Below, in pieces: positions 51,746 through 60,807 of a DNA stretch of 64,000 nucleotides (its first letter is position 1; every line of letters starts with the position of its first letter). The position numbers and the translations under genes were made by a program. Source of the DNA: Deltaproteobacteria bacterium (GTDB lineage: Bacteria; Myxococcota_A; Polyangia; Haliangiales; Haliangiaceae). The notes beneath the pieces are model-generated. The model ran no database searches, was not told where the DNA came from, and saw nothing but the letters and a program-made list of their open reading frames with translations. The stretch covers positions 434,001-498,000 of the forward strand of contig JAHDIH010000001.1 in the NCBI GenBank assembly GCA_020630875.1. Direction: 5' to 3'.

Positions 51746-52594
51746 ACTGTTAAAATTTTTTTGTTGAAAGTAGAAAAAGATCAAGAACTAGAAGTTCGTC
51801 CGTTAGCTAGAGCGATTCCGAAGCCGCTGTCTAAAGAAACGACTGAAAGAGTTAGAGCCATCACTGAGTCCATGCTTGGGGTTGACTCTGAGCGTATTTT
51901 GAATCGTGCGACTCGCGGCCAGGCTCTTAGAGACCGAATTCAAGGGCATTTGCGTGGAGGCCAGCGTCTGAAAGTAACACTGACAGACAATACTTACACG
52001 ATGATTTCTGTGAAGCGGATGAGCAGTCGTGCAACCTACGAACTAAGATTGCATCACATGTTTTACGATGCTCCAGAATCTATCATTGTAGCGTTGGCGA
52101 GATACGTAGAAGATAACGATAAGGACTCTTCGGCCTTACTAGGTGATTACATCGATGCCAATCAAACGAAAGTTCGTCCTAGAAAGAGGCAGCGGGCTGT
52201 CAATCTTGAGACAAAAGGCGAATGTCATGACTTAGCTGAAATCTACGACGAGTTAAATCGGAACTACTTTGGTGGTGGCATTAGCGCTAGTGTTACCTGG
52301 GGTAGTAAAAGGAGTCAGACGAAGCGTCGTCGTTCCATAAAAATGGGGTCGTATTCGCCGGATGAAAAACTAATTCGCATCCATCGGTCGCTGGATAGAG
52401 CTTTCGTTCCAAGGTATTTCGTTGCTTGGGTTTTGTATCACGAGATGCTTCATCAAATTCATCCCGTCAGAGTTAAGGGGGGAAGGCGTTTGGTACACCC
52501 ACCTGAGTTTTTGGCTGATGAGCGAAAATTCAAACAGTACGAGCAGGCCGTGGCATGGCAAAAAAAGTACATCGTCCACTTACTCTCCTACTAA
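51740..52594 (+). CDS. SprT-like zinc metalloprotein with N-terminal extension
   Basis: The frame has a stop at 51728 and its first possible start is TTG at 51740 (others TTG 51761 and 51764; the first ATG is at codon 45). The protein has up to 284 residues. The C-terminal half is a SprT-like domain: H234-E-M-L-H238 and a later VHPPEF that supplies the third zinc ligand. An EIYDELNRNYFGG segment precedes it, as in the family. SprT/Spartan-type proteases act on DNA-protein crosslinks in eukaryotes; bacterial members are little studied. The N-terminal 150 residues are unfamiliar, with a basic RPRKRQRA linker. It is 18 bases upstream of truD. Confidence 0.8.
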   Translation: MITVKIFLLKVEKDQELEVRPLARAIPKPLSKETTERVRAITESMLGVDSERILNRATRGQALRDRIQGHLRGGQRLKVTLTDNTYTMISVKRMSSRATYELRLHHMFYDAPESIIVALARYVEDNDKDSSALLGDYIDANQTKVRPRKRQRAVNLETKGECHDLAEIYDELNRNYFGGGISASVTWGSKRSQTKRRRSIKMGSYSPDEKLIRIHRSLDRAFVPRYFVAWVLYHEMLHQIHPVRVKGGRRLVHPPEFLADERKFKQYEQAVAWQKKYIVHLLSY

Positions 52595-52612
52595 TCTGGT
52601 CTGCTGTTTTTC

Positions 52613-53635
52613 GTGGAGTTACGTACTAAGGGCATTGTCGGAATCGGCGGCGAGCTGAAGGTTCAGCCAGAAGATTTTTTAGTAGAAGAAGTGCCGCTGT
52701 ACGAACCCTCCGGAGGTGGGGACCATACGTATGCATGGATTGAAAAACGGGGTGTCACTACCCAGCGTTGCATACGTCAGATAGCAAAGACGCTAGGCAT
52801 CAGAGCAAAAGACATTGGATGCGCGGGATTGAAAGATCGACATGCGGTAACTCGTCAATGGTTGTCTCTGCCTGGCATGGACATCGCCCAGCGATTGCAA
52901 AAGCTAGAACTCGAGGGGATTCAAGTTCTTAAGGTCAGCAGGCACAGAAACAAACTTAAAACAGGGCATTTGAAAGGAAATCGCTTTGTGATTCGAGTGA
53001 GGAACTGCGACTTTCCCGCTGAGGAGGCTGCTGCGCTTGCGACAAAGAAACTCTGTGTTTTGCAAAAGCCGCCGTGGGTTCTTTCTTGGTACGGCACGCA
53101 GCGTTTCGGAACCGATAACGTAGCGCAAGCTCGAGAGTTGCTTCGTAGTAATGACGGCGTGGTAACTAAGAGCGATCGATTCCTTGTCTCTGCACTGCAA
53201 TCTCACATCTTTAACCATTATCTTGCGATCCGACAAAAGAAAGGCTTGCTAGCTACCGTGATTCCTGGAGACGTCATGGCGTTCTTACCAGACGGTAAAG
53301 TCTTCTCTGCTTCGGAAGATCTTCCCAGAGAGCAAGCGAGAATGTTGGATGGCGGTGCGGCCATCACGGGACCCATGTTCGGAACGAAGTTCATGGAACC
53401 GGCAGAGGGGACGCCTGCACGACTTCTCGAAGACGAAGCCTTGGCTGCGAGTAACTGCGAGCGCACCATGTTTTCAACGTTAGGCCGTTTGGCGCGCGGC
53501 AGTAGAAGAATACTCTCGCATCGTTTAAAAGAAACTTCGGTAGAACCGCTAGAAGGAAGCGATATTGGCGTTTCTTTCACCTTGCGTGCGGGCATGTACG
53601 CGACGGAAGTAATGCGCGAGATAACGAGTTCGTAG
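52613..53635 (+). CDS. truD: tRNA pseudouridine(13) synthase
   Basis: This 340-residue enzyme starts at GTG and is of normal length for TruD. It converts U13 of certain tRNAs to pseudouridine. The catalytic Asp75 lies in GLKDRHAVTRQ, the family signature. PEDFLVEEVPLYEPSGGGDH (residues about 19-38), KGNRFVIRVR, NYFG-like NHYLAIR and the TruD-specific insertion region (GDVMAFLPDGK) are also present. It is probably in one transcript with the SprT-like gene upstream and the TSP3/OmpA gene 57 bases downstream. Confidence 0.96.
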   Translation: MELRTKGIVGIGGELKVQPEDFLVEEVPLYEPSGGGDHTYAWIEKRGVTTQRCIRQIAKTLGIRAKDIGCAGLKDRHAVTRQWLSLPGMDIAQRLQKLELEGIQVLKVSRHRNKLKTGHLKGNRFVIRVRNCDFPAEEAAALATKKLCVLQKPPWVLSWYGTQRFGTDNVAQARELLRSNDGVVTKSDRFLVSALQSHIFNHYLAIRQKKGLLATVIPGDVMAFLPDGKVFSASEDLPREQARMLDGGAAITGPMFGTKFMEPAEGTPARLLEDEALAASNCERTMFSTLGRLARGSRRILSHRLKETSVEPLEGSDIGVSFTLRAGMYATEVMREITSS

Positions 53636-53692
53636 TTTGTTTTGCAGCCATCTAGGGTGCAAACAAAGCTTCCATGTGGATATTATCTTCGC

Positions 53693-56101
53693 ATGAACCG
53701 ATTGGTGGGGATTCTTGCAATTTTGATTATGGGGAACGTTGCGATTGCGCAACAGACGCCAACGATCGATCCAAAAATCGACGTACAACTTTTGAAGCCG
53801 GTTGCTGGTCCACGCGCCTTTACGGCGACCGCTGATGCGGATGAGGTGATGAAGGGGCAACTTAGCGTTGGCTTGATGATCACTTACGCGACCAACCCCT
53901 TCTCAGTCTTCACTGTGGACCAAAACGACATGGTTTTGTCGACCCGCTCGGAAGTCGTAAAGTCGATATTTGCTGGCGAATTGGCGGTAGCTTACGGCCT
54001 AACGAAGAAAGTCCAGTTGGGACTGGTGGTTCCTGGTATCTTTAACATGTCAGGTGATGGTGTCGATGCTTCCAGTGGTATGCCAGGAAGTGGAATTACA
54101 GTAAACGGACTTGGCGATGTGCGGTTGCAAGGTAAGTTTTCCCTACTGCGCCAAAATAAAGTCGGGCTGGCGGCATACTTGGGGTTGGTGATTCCGACCA
54201 GTACTGATGGCGATGCCGGTAATTTTATCGGTGACGATACCTTCTCTGGCCAATTGAGATTGGCGGGGGACTACCGCACGGGACGTTGGCATTTTGGAGT
54301 GAATACCGGAGTGGTACTCCGAAAACCAAGAGAAATTTTTGCAAGTGAGGTAGGTCAACAACTCTCGTTCGCGGCAGGAGTAAACTTTCGGGCGATGCAA
54401 AATCTCGCGATTGTTTCCGATGTCTTCGGGCTAACGGATTTCGCGCTAAATATCGATGGGGCTCCTGTGGAATGGACCGGCGGTATCAAAGTCTATCCAC
54501 GCCCCGGGTTGTCGGTTACTGGTGGTGGCGGTATCGGCATTGCGAATGGTATCGGTGCGCCGAGGTGGCGGGCGTTTGCTACCGTCAACTATGCGCCTGA
54601 CACGAGAGACCCCGATGGTGACGGAATTCCAAACCGTAAAGACCGATGTCCCAATAAAGCAGAAGATAAAGATGGCTTTGAAGACAGCGATGGGTGTCCA
54701 GAGCGAGACAACGATGGTGACAAGCATCCTGATGACGAAGATAAATGTCCAAACCAAGCGGAAGATAAAGACGGTTTTGAAGACGGAGATGGTTGTCCAG
54801 AGCTAGACAATGACGGCGATGGTTTAGAAGACCTTGCGGACGGTTGCCCCATGCACCCAGAAGACAAACAAGGTCGCAAACCCAATGACGGCTGCCCTCA
54901 AGGGCAAACCGACACTGACGTAGATGGAAAGTTGGACCACGAAGATGCCTGTCCGGACAAGCCAGAAGACGATGATGGGTTTGAAGATTGGGATGGTTGT
55001 CCTGAACTTGACAATGACGGCGATAAGATCGCTGACGAGCAAGATGCCTGCCCCTTATGCCCAGAAGACATTGATGGAACGATGGATGACGATGGCTGTC
55101 CCGATCTCGACGACGACGGCGATGGCATACCTGATACGGTAGACCGATGTCCTAAACAAGAAGAGACGATCAACGGAATTGATGACGGTGATGGTTGTCC
55201 GGACAGTGGCGGGGCCAAATTGGTTAGCTTTGACAGTAACCGTCTAAAATTCAAAGCGGCTCCCACCTTCGAGCAAGACGGAACGTTAAGACGAGCCGGA
55301 GAAGTGATTGTTGACCAAGCTGCAGCAGTGATGCGAATCAATAAATACGTGACTCGTTGGACGGTGATTGTCGTTTCAGATAACACGACCAAGACCAATG
55401 CTATTGCTCGTTCTGTAATCGAACGCCTAACGTCGCAAGGCATGCCGATTTCTAAAATCAAATTGCTCAAGTCCAATGGGCCGACGAAACTAGCAATACT
55501 CAAAGAAAGCGAAACAGAAGACGATCCGGAAGGACCGGAGTTTAGCTGTCCTGCCTCGGCGCAGATCTCTGGGCGTCCAGCTCCTGCCAAAAAGGCCCCT
55601 GTAAAAGTGGATGAGCCCATCGCTATTGAGAGAAACGGTGAGATAGAAGTTAACCCGACCACTCCTGCAGCTCCAGTGGTCAAGCCTACGGCGCCAACCA
55701 CGGAGGTAGATGCGAAAGCTCCTCCTGCTGCAAAGAGCAGTCTCGAAGTCTTCAGTCGGTATCAAGGAGTTCGAAAGCGTGTGCTTTTCAAAAGGAATTC
55801 CAAGACGCGACTTGTCAGGGGCACAAGAGAGATTGCTGCGGTGGCGGACTTGCTAAAAAAGCATCCGAAGGTTCACTTGAGAGTGGTCGCCCATACGGAC
55901 AGTCGCAAGGGAAAAAGGAAAAGTTTGCTCATCACCGAAGGACAAGCGCAAACATTGGTTGACTTGTTTGTAAAGCTCGGCGTTTCCCCGGAACAGTTGA
56001 CTCCTAACGGTGAAGGGCAAGACGAGCCAATCGCGAACAACAAAAGAAGTCGTGGACGAAAAGCCAATCGTAGGATTGAGTTTGTGTTCACAGAAAAGTA
56101 G
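53693..56101 (+). CDS. Outer-membrane protein with thrombospondin type 3 repeats and OmpA domain
   Basis: From the ATG at 53693 (signal LVGILAILIMGNVAIA) the protein has 802 residues; a start at 53642 adds 17 residues. Residues about 35-300 look like a beta-barrel (GLVVPGIFNMSG, GLAAYLGLVIPTSTDG). Residues about 302-505 are Ca-binding TSP3 repeats of the DxDxDGxxDxxDxCP type. A Pro/Ala linker follows, and then a C-terminal OmpA domain (HLRVVAHTDSRKGKRKSLLI and GRKANRRIEFVF). The repeats form a stiff spacer between barrel and wall-binding domain. The gene is six bases upstream of the cotransporter gene. Confidence 0.93.
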   Translation: MNRLVGILAILIMGNVAIAQQTPTIDPKIDVQLLKPVAGPRAFTATADADEVMKGQLSVGLMITYATNPFSVFTVDQNDMVLSTRSEVVKSIFAGELAVAYGLTKKVQLGLVVPGIFNMSGDGVDASSGMPGSGITVNGLGDVRLQGKFSLLRQNKVGLAAYLGLVIPTSTDGDAGNFIGDDTFSGQLRLAGDYRTGRWHFGVNTGVVLRKPREIFASEVGQQLSFAAGVNFRAMQNLAIVSDVFGLTDFALNIDGAPVEWTGGIKVYPRPGLSVTGGGGIGIANGIGAPRWRAFATVNYAPDTRDPDGDGIPNRKDRCPNKAEDKDGFEDSDGCPERDNDGDKHPDDEDKCPNQAEDKDGFEDGDGCPELDNDGDGLEDLADGCPMHPEDKQGRKPNDGCPQGQTDTDVDGKLDHEDACPDKPEDDDGFEDWDGCPELDNDGDKIADEQDACPLCPEDIDGTMDDDGCPDLDDDGDGIPDTVDRCPKQEETINGIDDGDGCPDSGGAKLVSFDSNRLKFKAAPTFEQDGTLRRAGEVIVDQAAAVMRINKYVTRWTVIVVSDNTTKTNAIARSVIERLTSQGMPISKIKLLKSNGPTKLAILKESETEDDPEGPEFSCPASAQISGRPAPAKKAPVKVDEPIAIERNGEIEVNPTTPAAPVVKPTAPTTEVDAKAPPAAKSSLEVFSRYQGVRKRVLFKRNSKTRLVRGTREIAAVADLLKKHPKVHLRVVAHTDSRKGKRKSLLITEGQAQTLVDLFVKLGVSPEQLTPNGEGQDEPIANNKRSRGRKANRRIEFVFTEK
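54601..55206 (+). repeat. In-frame TSP3 calcium-binding repeats
   Basis: About seven imperfect units with a GAT/GAC-rich core encode DxDxDG and CP motifs. The units at 54658-54705 and 54760-54807 are close copies of the type EDKDGFEDxDGCPE. They bind Ca in thrombospondins; the bacterial versions are a common module of OmpA-type proteins. Confidence 0.85.
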
Positions 56102-56107
56102 ACAATT

Positions 56108-58384
56108 ATGAGCGAAAAGAAAGCTGGCCGATTCGGCACGTTCGGTGGTGTATTTACACCATCGGTTCTCACGATTCTTGGTGTGATCATGTTCATGCGT
56201 GCCGGTCACGTAGTGGGAGATGTTGGAATTTGGCAAGCACTCATCATTTTGTTGATTGCTAAAACGATTACCACCCTAACCACATTAAGCGTCTCTGCGA
56301 TCGCCACCAACACGGAGATAGGTCCCGGCGGGAACTATTTCATGATTTCTCGGACTTTAGGGGCGGAAGTGGGAGGTACCATTGGCCTCACGCTGTTCGT
56401 TTCACAAGCGGTAGCAATTTCATTCTACGTCATCGGCTTCACCGATGCGTTAGTCTTGGTGATCGGCGAGTCGTCACCGGAGACAATGGATTGGATGATC
56501 CAAAACTACATCGACAAGGCAATATCTTGCGGTACGATACTTTTGCTCTTTGGACTCACTTTTAAAGGTGCCGACCTTGCATTGAAGGCGCAGTATTTCA
56601 TTCTTGTGGTCTTGCTTGCGTCGGTGGCTGTTTTTCTCATTGGAGGCTTCATTTCATTTGATAGCGCTGTTTTTGATAAGAACACGGTGGCTCATCCGAG
56701 TAGCGGAGGGTTTTGGGTCGCTTTCGCGATTTTCTTTCCTGCAGCCACTGGCATTGACGCTGGTGCCAATATGTCCGGGGATCTCAAAGATCCTGGCAAA
56801 TCCATTCCTTCTGGTACGTTACTTGCGATTGGGTTCACGGCTAGCGTTTACGTACTTCTTCTGTTTTTACTCGCGGGTTACAAACCGGCGGACGGACTCA
56901 TTGGGCAAGAGTCGTTTGGTGCCCTTAAGTCGATGTCGATTTTTCCTCCTCTTGTCGTTGCTGGGGTGTTTGCAGCGTGTCTCTCTTCAGCGCTTTCGTC
57001 TTTTCTCGGCGCTCCAAGAATTCTGCAAGCCATGGGCAAAGATAAGATTATCGGACCTGTCGAGTACTTCGGAGTAGGCCATGGTCCTGACGATGAACCG
57101 CGTCGCGGAACCATCCTTTCGTTGGTGATAGCATTGGTGATTCCATTTGCCGGTGGATTGGATGCCATCGCTGAAATCATTTCTATGTTTTTCTTGATTG
57201 CCTACGGCATGATTAATTTTTCCGCTTTCGTCGAAGGAAAAGCAGGTAATCCTAGCTTCCGTCCGCGATTCAAGTTGTTTGGTTGGCCGGCTGCCATGGC
57301 AGGAGCGGTAGGTTGCGCGGTGGCGATGATTAAGATCAACGAAACCTATGCGATCATTGCTACCGTCCTCGCCGGGCTCATCTACCTGTCACTCAAAGGT
57401 CGTTCCAAGGGCGACATTGGTGATGCCACAAGGGGTTATACCTTCTCTAAATTGCGAGACAACCTGTTCGAACTTAATCAAAAAGAGGTGGACGCCAAGA
57501 ACTGGCGACCGCAGATGGTCGCGATTACTCAAGATGCCGACAGAGACATCCGGATGCTACGCGCAGCCTCATGGCTTGAGTCTCATCGCGGTTTTCTTTC
57601 CGTACTTGAAACCAAAGACAAAGATGCCATTGCCCGTGATGAAGGACATCAAGGAGACTATGAAGGAAGTGACTTTGTGCCTAGCGAGGAGTGGCGCAGG
57701 ACTGTGTCGCACTGGAGTGCCATGCGTAAGCAGGAGCTGGAAGACTTGCTGTCACGTAGCCACATCGAGGCGCTACCTCACGTCGCATGTTGTCCAACCC
57801 CGACCCATCTCGCGACGGCTATTGATGCTCACCGCTTTGGACCTTTGGCGCCGAACACCTATATGGCAACGCTTCCACCTCCCAACAGTCAGCCGCGGAG
57901 GCAGTGGCTCTATCACTTGATGCGTCAAATAGAACCGTTAGGGACTAACATTATCTTGTACAAAGGGGCTAAAGAACTGCCCGACTCTCGCCAACTTGAT
58001 CTTTGGTGGCACGGCGACCGAAACGGATCGCTCATGGCTATTTACTCCCATTTGCTCAGGCAACACCAAGATTGGTCGAAGGGAAGTACACGGATTTCAC
58101 GATTGGTGAGGACCGGTGAAGAAAAGATCGTGGCGGAGCAAGAGTTAAAAGACCTGATGGCTGCAGCACGGCTCAAAACGGAGATTAACATTGTTCTTTC
58201 TAGCGAACCAATAGGCGAGGTCATCGCAGAGCAAAGTGCGAATGCCGGAATGGTATTCCTTGGATTGTCTAAAGAATCGGTGACGAACTTTGAGCGCTAT
58301 ACCGAAAGCAGTCACGATCTTTTGGCCGCTCTGCCTCCGTCAATGCTTTTCTATGCTAGTGGAAAAATTGACCTGATGGCTTAG
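56108..58384 (+). CDS. Cation-chloride cotransporter-type APC transporter (SLC12-like)
   Basis: This 758-residue protein has a 12-helix N-terminal half (residues about 15-430) and a large soluble C-terminal half. The first helix region GTFGGVFTPSVLTILGVIMFMR matches the start of NKCC/KCC-type cotransporters. IGPGGNYFMISRTLG and FFPAATGIDAGANMSGDLKD are further SLC12/APC marks. The C-terminal part includes a universal-stress-like segment (IGEVIAEQSANAGMVFLGLS). In eukaryotes these carriers move Na, K and Cl together; bacterial members are scarcely characterised. The gene directly follows the TSP3/OmpA gene and ends two bases before the convergent deacetylase gene. Confidence 0.88.
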   Translation: MSEKKAGRFGTFGGVFTPSVLTILGVIMFMRAGHVVGDVGIWQALIILLIAKTITTLTTLSVSAIATNTEIGPGGNYFMISRTLGAEVGGTIGLTLFVSQAVAISFYVIGFTDALVLVIGESSPETMDWMIQNYIDKAISCGTILLLFGLTFKGADLALKAQYFILVVLLASVAVFLIGGFISFDSAVFDKNTVAHPSSGGFWVAFAIFFPAATGIDAGANMSGDLKDPGKSIPSGTLLAIGFTASVYVLLLFLLAGYKPADGLIGQESFGALKSMSIFPPLVVAGVFAACLSSALSSFLGAPRILQAMGKDKIIGPVEYFGVGHGPDDEPRRGTILSLVIALVIPFAGGLDAIAEIISMFFLIAYGMINFSAFVEGKAGNPSFRPRFKLFGWPAAMAGAVGCAVAMIKINETYAIIATVLAGLIYLSLKGRSKGDIGDATRGYTFSKLRDNLFELNQKEVDAKNWRPQMVAITQDADRDIRMLRAASWLESHRGFLSVLETKDKDAIARDEGHQGDYEGSDFVPSEEWRRTVSHWSAMRKQELEDLLSRSHIEALPHVACCPTPTHLATAIDAHRFGPLAPNTYMATLPPPNSQPRRQWLYHLMRQIEPLGTNIILYKGAKELPDSRQLDLWWHGDRNGSLMAIYSHLLRQHQDWSKGSTRISRLVRTGEEKIVAEQELKDLMAAARLKTEINIVLSSEPIGEVIAEQSANAGMVFLGLSKESVTNFERYTESSHDLLAALPPSMLFYASGKIDLMA

Positions 58385-58386
58385 CG

Positions 58387-59121
58387 TCAGCCGCAAGGAC
58401 CTTTGAGCCTGCCAAAGTAGAAGATGAGACTTCGTACCATTTCAAAGTGTTCAAGCGTGGCTCGATCTATTTCGGTAGACCGCGCCCCAAACGGATAGGC
58501 GTGTGCAATAGGATTGAAGCCAAGCGCTTCAAGCTCTGTTTTGCCAGGGACCAACTCTTCGTCCACCCATTGTTGCAGGCCGTGCTCTTCCACGAATGCC
58601 GTGGCATCCAAATGATTTAGTCCATGGGCTTCAACGCGGTGTCCTGCGGATTCCATCTCTTGTAGTAGTGAAACTTCATTGGCTTTGAGGCTGTGTGGCC
58701 TCGTGACGAAAAACGTTGCTAGGGTTTCGTTCGGCCAGCTTTGGGTCATGTCGTACCACTCTTGGATGTGAGCATCGTCAAACGAAAGAAACACGCCAGC
58801 ACGAGGGGCCCCATCTAGTAAGTCAGATGCCGTTAAAAAAGGAATTTCTTGTTCGTGAATTTCATCGATTAGCGTACGTAGGAGGGACAGCGAAAAATCT
58901 CGCTGTGGTTTGTGTCCGTAGAGAATCAACACCTCCTGCTGTTGTGCCGCATTGGATATTGCCTGCAGGTACTGGGACGTTGGAATGCTTGTCTGGGCAT
59001 CAATGCTGACACCACAGATCACACGTTGGTCATCCCATTTGTAGTAAATTCTATCATTGTCGGAAATCGAGCTAGCCTGACATCCGCAAAAGGCCCAGAA
59101 TATTAGGAGATGAACTTTCAC
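58387..59121 (-). CDS. Polysaccharide deacetylase-like protein
   Basis: This 244-residue protein has a signal with a weak lipobox (FCGC). It carries NodB-type motifs: SFDDAH with Asp115 and Asp116, HGLNH with His166 and His170, and a later HAYPFGARS that matches the Pro/Arg motif. The enzymes remove acetyl groups from GlcNAc-type chains using a metal held by the Asp and two His. The domain is shorter than usual, so it may be a minimal form. Its start overlaps the divergent barrel gene by 12 bases. Its substrate could be peptidoglycan or an exported polysaccharide. Confidence 0.78.
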   Translation of the reverse strand: MKVHLLIFWAFCGCQASSISDNDRIYYKWDDQRVICGVSIDAQTSIPTSQYLQAISNAAQQQEVLILYGHKPQRDFSLSLLRTLIDEIHEQEIPFLTASDLLDGAPRAGVFLSFDDAHIQEWYDMTQSWPNETLATFFVTRPHSLKANEVSLLQEMESAGHRVEAHGLNHLDATAFVEEHGLQQWVDEELVPGKTELEALGFNPIAHAYPFGARSTEIDRATLEHFEMVRSLIFYFGRLKGPCG

Positions 59122-59844
59122 GTGCCAAAAGTTACCTTATCGATGCTAATCGCGGCAACCGCGGTAGCAGACAATAGGGGCAGCGAAGTCTCCATGACCT
59201 TCGAAAGAAATCAAAGGGTGGGACGAGAAGGGGAACCCACTTCGCTGTCGTTCGATGCGACCCTTCACGTCGTTGATAGGCTGCAGGTTACGTTTACGCA
59301 ATCGAGTCTCGGACGTGGCCGTTTGCATTCAGGGGCTGGGCTTTGCCTTAAAGGAGGGGGCCTGTGCGATTCAGATGCTTTCCGGGTAGGGGGACGTATC
59401 TTACTATCGCGAGGCAGTTACTTGTCGCATTTTATGGAAATGGGGCTCGGAACTGAATCTTATGATGAAGGAAAAAACGTTGCGTACGCTTCCATCGAGA
59501 GTCTCTACAACTCTTCGCTTTTCAATATCTCTGCGAAAGTGATTCTTCAAGGAGGGGTAAGCAATATTTCCAAAGGAAATAGAAGTCGTTTGACCATTCC
59601 AGTTTCAGCGCGGTTGATGCTCAGGCCTAATGAAAAAATCAATCTAGGGGTGGGATTGCGAACGGATATTGATGGTCCGCTGCAGTACTTCTCTGATTAT
59701 TATCAGCTATCTCTCGCTCCAGTTATCTCCGTCGGTTATGATAGATGGGAGCTCGCCACGTTTTTTGGTTTTGATAGTATTATCGGACCACGTGCTTCTT
59801 TCTTAGAGAGAAAGTTACTTGTCAGACTTACTTTTCGTTACTGA
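59110..59844 (+). CDS. Outer-membrane barrel-like protein of unknown function
   Basis: This 244-residue protein has a signal peptide (MNFHVPKVTLSMLIAATAVA) and a beta-rich mature part with one Cys pair region (GLCLKGGGLCDSD). Its C-terminus, LLVRLTFRY, is a typical final barrel strand. The start codon lies inside the divergent deacetylase gene; ATG 59143 would leave too short a signal. The last 30 bases overlap the convergent glycosyltransferase gene. I do not recognise a family. Confidence 0.7.
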   Translation: MNFHVPKVTLSMLIAATAVADNRGSEVSMTFERNQRVGREGEPTSLSFDATLHVVDRLQVTFTQSSLGRGRLHSGAGLCLKGGGLCDSDAFRVGGRILLSRGSYLSHFMEMGLGTESYDEGKNVAYASIESLYNSSLFNISAKVILQGGVSNISKGNRSRLTIPVSARLMLRPNEKINLGVGLRTDIDGPLQYFSDYYQLSLAPVISVGYDRWELATFFGFDSIIGPRASFLERKLLVRLTFRY

Positions 59845-60720
59845 AGGGAAACTAAGATAAGTCAGGTACTTTTGTTCGCGTCGTTGATGGGCGACTAAAT
59901 CCAGGATTAGACCGCCAATGAAGAAAAGAAGTGCGGAAACTCCAAGTCCTGCCCCCAACCAAATCAATCCGGGGGAAGTTGCTCGTAGCAGTAGGGTAAC
60001 CGAAAGTATCATTTGCAAGATTGCTGCAATAGAAAAGAACAAAAGAGGCCGTTCGTTGCGCATGAGGTTTGCAATCATCGTCGATATCTTAACGCCGTCT
60101 CTATAGGTACGAAGCTTACTTACCGATCCCTCGGGACGCTCTTTGTAGTCGGTGGCCACGAAGCCGATGGGCATTCTCATTTGCATAGCATGTACGGTAA
60201 GTTCTGTTTCAATCTCAAATTCTCGGGATGACGGAGCAAAACTCTTCACGAATCGCTTAGAGAAAACACGAAACCCGGAGAGCATATCCTGAACTTCTGA
60301 GCCGAATAGGCGTTGGACAGCTCCGGTTAACATTTTGTTGCCGAGCCTGTGACCGGCGCGATAAGCCGCTTTATCTGTTTCGACGCGCGTCCCCACCACC
60401 ATATCCAAAGACTCGTCGAGCAACTTTTTTACCATTGTAGGTGCAGCACTAGCTTGATAAGTGTCGTCGCCATCTACCATGACGTAAACGTCAGCCTCCA
60501 CGTCGGCAAACATACGTCTCACCACGGTGCCTTTTCCGGGACGACTTTCGTGATGTACGATAGCGCCGTGTTGTGTTGCGATGGCAGCCGTTTCATCCGT
60601 AGAGCCATTGTCGAAGACGTAGATCTGAGCGTCAGGGAGAGCTTGTTTGAAGTCGTTAATGACGGAAGCAATTGCCGCAGCTTCATTTAGGCACGGGATG
60701 ATTACGGCAGTCCGGGTCAC
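59815..60720 (-). CDS. Dolichol-phosphate-mannose-synthase-like glycosyltransferase (GT2)
   Basis: This 301-residue protein has a GT-A domain: VIIPCLNEAAAIASVI, VFDNGSTDETAAIA, the metal site in VMVDGDDTYQ and a QDMLSGFRVFSKRF segment typical of the DPM1/GtrB group. Two C-terminal membrane helices follow (about 232-285). Such enzymes load a sugar onto undecaprenyl phosphate for later use in surface glycans. It is divergent from galE across an 87-base gap. The C-terminal codons overlap the convergent barrel gene. Confidence 0.86.
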   Translation of the reverse strand: MTRTAVIIPCLNEAAAIASVINDFKQALPDAQIYVFDNGSTDETAAIATQHGAIVHHESRPGKGTVVRRMFADVEADVYVMVDGDDTYQASAAPTMVKKLLDESLDMVVGTRVETDKAAYRAGHRLGNKMLTGAVQRLFGSEVQDMLSGFRVFSKRFVKSFAPSSREFEIETELTVHAMQMRMPIGFVATDYKERPEGSVSKLRTYRDGVKISTMIANLMRNERPLLFFSIAAILQMILSVTLLLRATSPGLIWLGAGLGVSALLFFIGGLILDLVAHQRREQKYLTYLSFPSVTKSKSDK

Positions 60721-60807
60721 CTGCCTAGGCTACCAAAACGCTCTCCTGAAGCAAGCTTATTGGCAGCTTCGCTAGATCTAGCCCTTATATTGTTGGACCG
60801 TTGTATT

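Noticed and set aside
54898..55701. Long minus-strand frame (267 codons) opposite the TSP3/OmpA gene
   Set aside because: It is antisense to a clearly real gene and its Ser/Pro/Leu-rich translation is a by-product of the GAT/GAC-rich TSP3 repeats.
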